Assembly (NCBI GenBank): GCA_041581935.1
Contig: JBFICP010000160.1
Location: 1 to 7,324, forward strand
From: JAABYT01 sp041581935
GTDB taxonomy: Bacteria; Pseudomonadota; Gammaproteobacteria; HK1
Reading direction: 5' to 3'
DNA length: 7,324 nucleotides
The notes under the pieces were generated by a model. It had not been told where the DNA came from. It searched no databases and worked only from the letters and a program-made list of their open reading frames with translations. A program made the position numbers and the translations under genes. The stretch's first letter is position 1. Each line of letters begins with the position of its first letter. This document shows, in pieces, positions 6,147-7,324 of the stretch.

Positions 6147-7324
6147 ATGAACACGCGCGAAACAAAAAACAGCTCACACGCTCGAGACTCATCCGCGTCG
6201 AAGCCACTCGACTTTTACTATAACGCCTCACAGCTTCGCTTCGACACCTGGCACCGGGTCAAGCGCGAAACCGTCAAGCTCGCCGACAAGCACGCCCGGC
6301 AGGGGGAGATAGACCGGCTGCAACGCTCCGTCCACGGGTCGCTCGAGCTGCTCCAGGCCATCGAAGACTACACGGCCTTTCCGTCGAAGGAAGACTTCCG
6401 GTACCTGTGGCGGCTGTTCGAGCGGGAGGAGTACGCAACGCTGGCCCGCGTCGTTGGCCGCCTGGTACGCGCGCTCGTCAGCCATTCATACCGCAGTCGT
6501 CAGATCGACCTGACGCTCGGCATCGAAACCGACGAGATCGAAGAGGAGCAGGACTTCCAGGCCGATCCGCACGATCGCGAGATTGCTCCCTCGCGTCCGT
6601 ACTTCGAGCTGCTGGTGGTGGACGAGCTTTCCCTGCAGGAAGAGTCGGCAATTCGCAACGGATTCAAGCGCGCCCGTCGGCTCGAGGACCGATTCGTCTA
6701 CGACACCGTCGTGGTACCGAGCTTCGAGGACGCGTTGATCGCCATCCTGTTCAACTACAACATTCAGGTGGTTCTTATTCGATACGGCTTCCCGTTCCAC
6801 TCCCGGCATCAAATCGAAATCCTGAAGCGCTATCTCGGAGCACTTAATGTGGAGGCGCTCGAGGAGCAGGGCGACACCGAGCGCAGCGTGCTGCTGGGAT
6901 CGTGCATCAAGGATCTGCGGCCCGAACTCGACCTCTATCTGGTCACCGACGTCGCGGTGGAGGATGCGGCCGGAGGTTCGTCGGAGCACTTTCGCCGGAT
7001 TTTCTATCGCGAGTTCGACTTCCTCGAGCAGCACCTGAGCATCCTGCGCGGCGTCAACGAGCGTTATCAGACGCCATTCTTCTCGGCTCTGTGCGAGTAC
7101 AGCCGCCAACCGACAGGCGTATTTCACGCCATGCCCATTTCGCGCGGCAAGTCACTGACGAAGTCGCACTGGATCCAGGACATGGCGCATTTCTACGGAC
7201 TCAACATTTTTCTCGCCGAAACATCTGCGACCTCGGGCGGTCTCGACTCGCTGTTGCAGCCATCCGGGCCCTTGAAGAAATCTCAGGAGCTTGCTTCGCG
7301 TGCCTTCGGCTCACGCCAGACGTA
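6147..7324 (+). CDS. Orn/Lys/Arg decarboxylase-type PLP enzyme with long N-terminal region (C-terminal part beyond window)
   Basis: The 392 visible residues end just inside the PLP-fold core of an Orn/Lys/Arg decarboxylase. The diagnostic part is SATSGGLDSLLQPSGPLKKS (360-379) followed by ELASRAFGSRQT, matching the start of the major domain, where the family continues with an NGTS motif. The PLP lysine and catalytic residues lie outside the window, so activity and substrate (arginine, lysine, ornithine or other) are undetermined. Residues 1-20 look disordered; 22-120 are probably helical and unrecognised; 121-140 are acidic. Residues 151-270 alternate strands and helices like the wing domain, with VVDE (157-160) and VVLIRYGFP (208-216). 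In E. coli lysine decarboxylase the core begins about 180 residues earlier. The ATG two bases after the hydrolase stop has no clear ribosome binding site, so coupling is likely. No alternative in-frame start is visible nearby. Confidence 0.87.
   Translation, partial: MNTRETKNSSHARDSSASKPLDFYYNASQLRFDTWHRVKRETVKLADKHARQGEIDRLQRSVHGSLELLQAIEDYTAFPSKEDFRYLWRLFEREEYATLARVVGRLVRALVSHSYRSRQIDLTLGIETDEIEEEQDFQADPHDREIAPSRPYFELLVVDELSLQEESAIRNGFKRARRLEDRFVYDTVVVPSFEDALIAILFNYNIQVVLIRYGFPFHSRHQIEILKRYLGALNVEALEEQGDTERSVLLGSCIKDLRPELDLYLVTDVAVEDAAGGSSEHFRRIFYREFDFLEQHLSILRGVNERYQTPFFSALCEYSRQPTGVFHAMPISRGKSLTKSHWIQDMAHFYGLNIFLAETSATSGGLDSLLQPSGPLKKSQELASRAFGSRQT

Noticed and set aside
6486..7127. Minus-strand open frame of 213 codons opposite the decarboxylase gene
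   Set aside because: Antisense to the coherent decarboxylase frame, with no domain and no supporting ribosome binding site.
1..7324. Search for CRISPR arrays, insertion sequences, tRNAs and long repeats
   Set aside because: No regularly spaced repeats, transposase-like protein, terminal inverted repeats or tRNA-like cloverleaf were seen on either strand by reading.

Overview
The window is GC-rich, densely coding DNA. Its gene content (TAXI-type TRAP transporter with a fused permease and DUF3394 tail, GLUD1-like glutamate dehydrogenase, nitrilase-family hydrolase, Orn/Lys/Arg-type decarboxylase) points to a free-living proteobacterium. Gammaproteobacteria is my guess from protein style, not a proven assignment. 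I see no mobile element, tRNA, rRNA or CRISPR array, and it reads as ordinary chromosome.

Layout. The left half is on the minus strand: a fused TRAP permease gene (3331 down to 722), then a 322-base gap with hairpins and a good candidate promoter, then the start of the TAXI solute-binding protein gene (399 down to 1, cut by the window edge). The right half is on the plus strand: glutamate dehydrogenase (3597-5009), a 199-base leader region, a nitrilase-superfamily amidohydrolase (5209-6144, TTG start), and 2 bases later the N-terminal part of a large PLP-dependent Orn/Lys/Arg decarboxylase-type protein (6147 to the edge). The transporter and the dehydrogenase diverge from a shared 265-base control region (3332-3596).

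How the genes may work together. The TRAP-TAXI system should take up a small organic acid or amino acid using the ion gradient. Some TAXI systems carry glutamate or glutamine, and the divergent dehydrogenase keeps the residues expected for glutamate, so uptake of glutamate (or a precursor) followed by deamination to 2-oxoglutarate and ammonia is a reasonable inference. The tightly linked hydrolase and decarboxylase probably form a second unit in amino-acid, polyamine or amide metabolism; their substrates cannot be read from the sequence.

The least ordinary parts are the decarboxylase's long N-terminal region (about 360 residues before the PLP core, with a helical segment and a receiver-like wing whose phospho-acceptor position is Arg), the TTG start of the hydrolase overlapping a three-codon ATG-CTT-TGA frame behind a foldable leader, and the separate promoter candidate for the binding-protein gene. 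No clearly new system is demonstrated.
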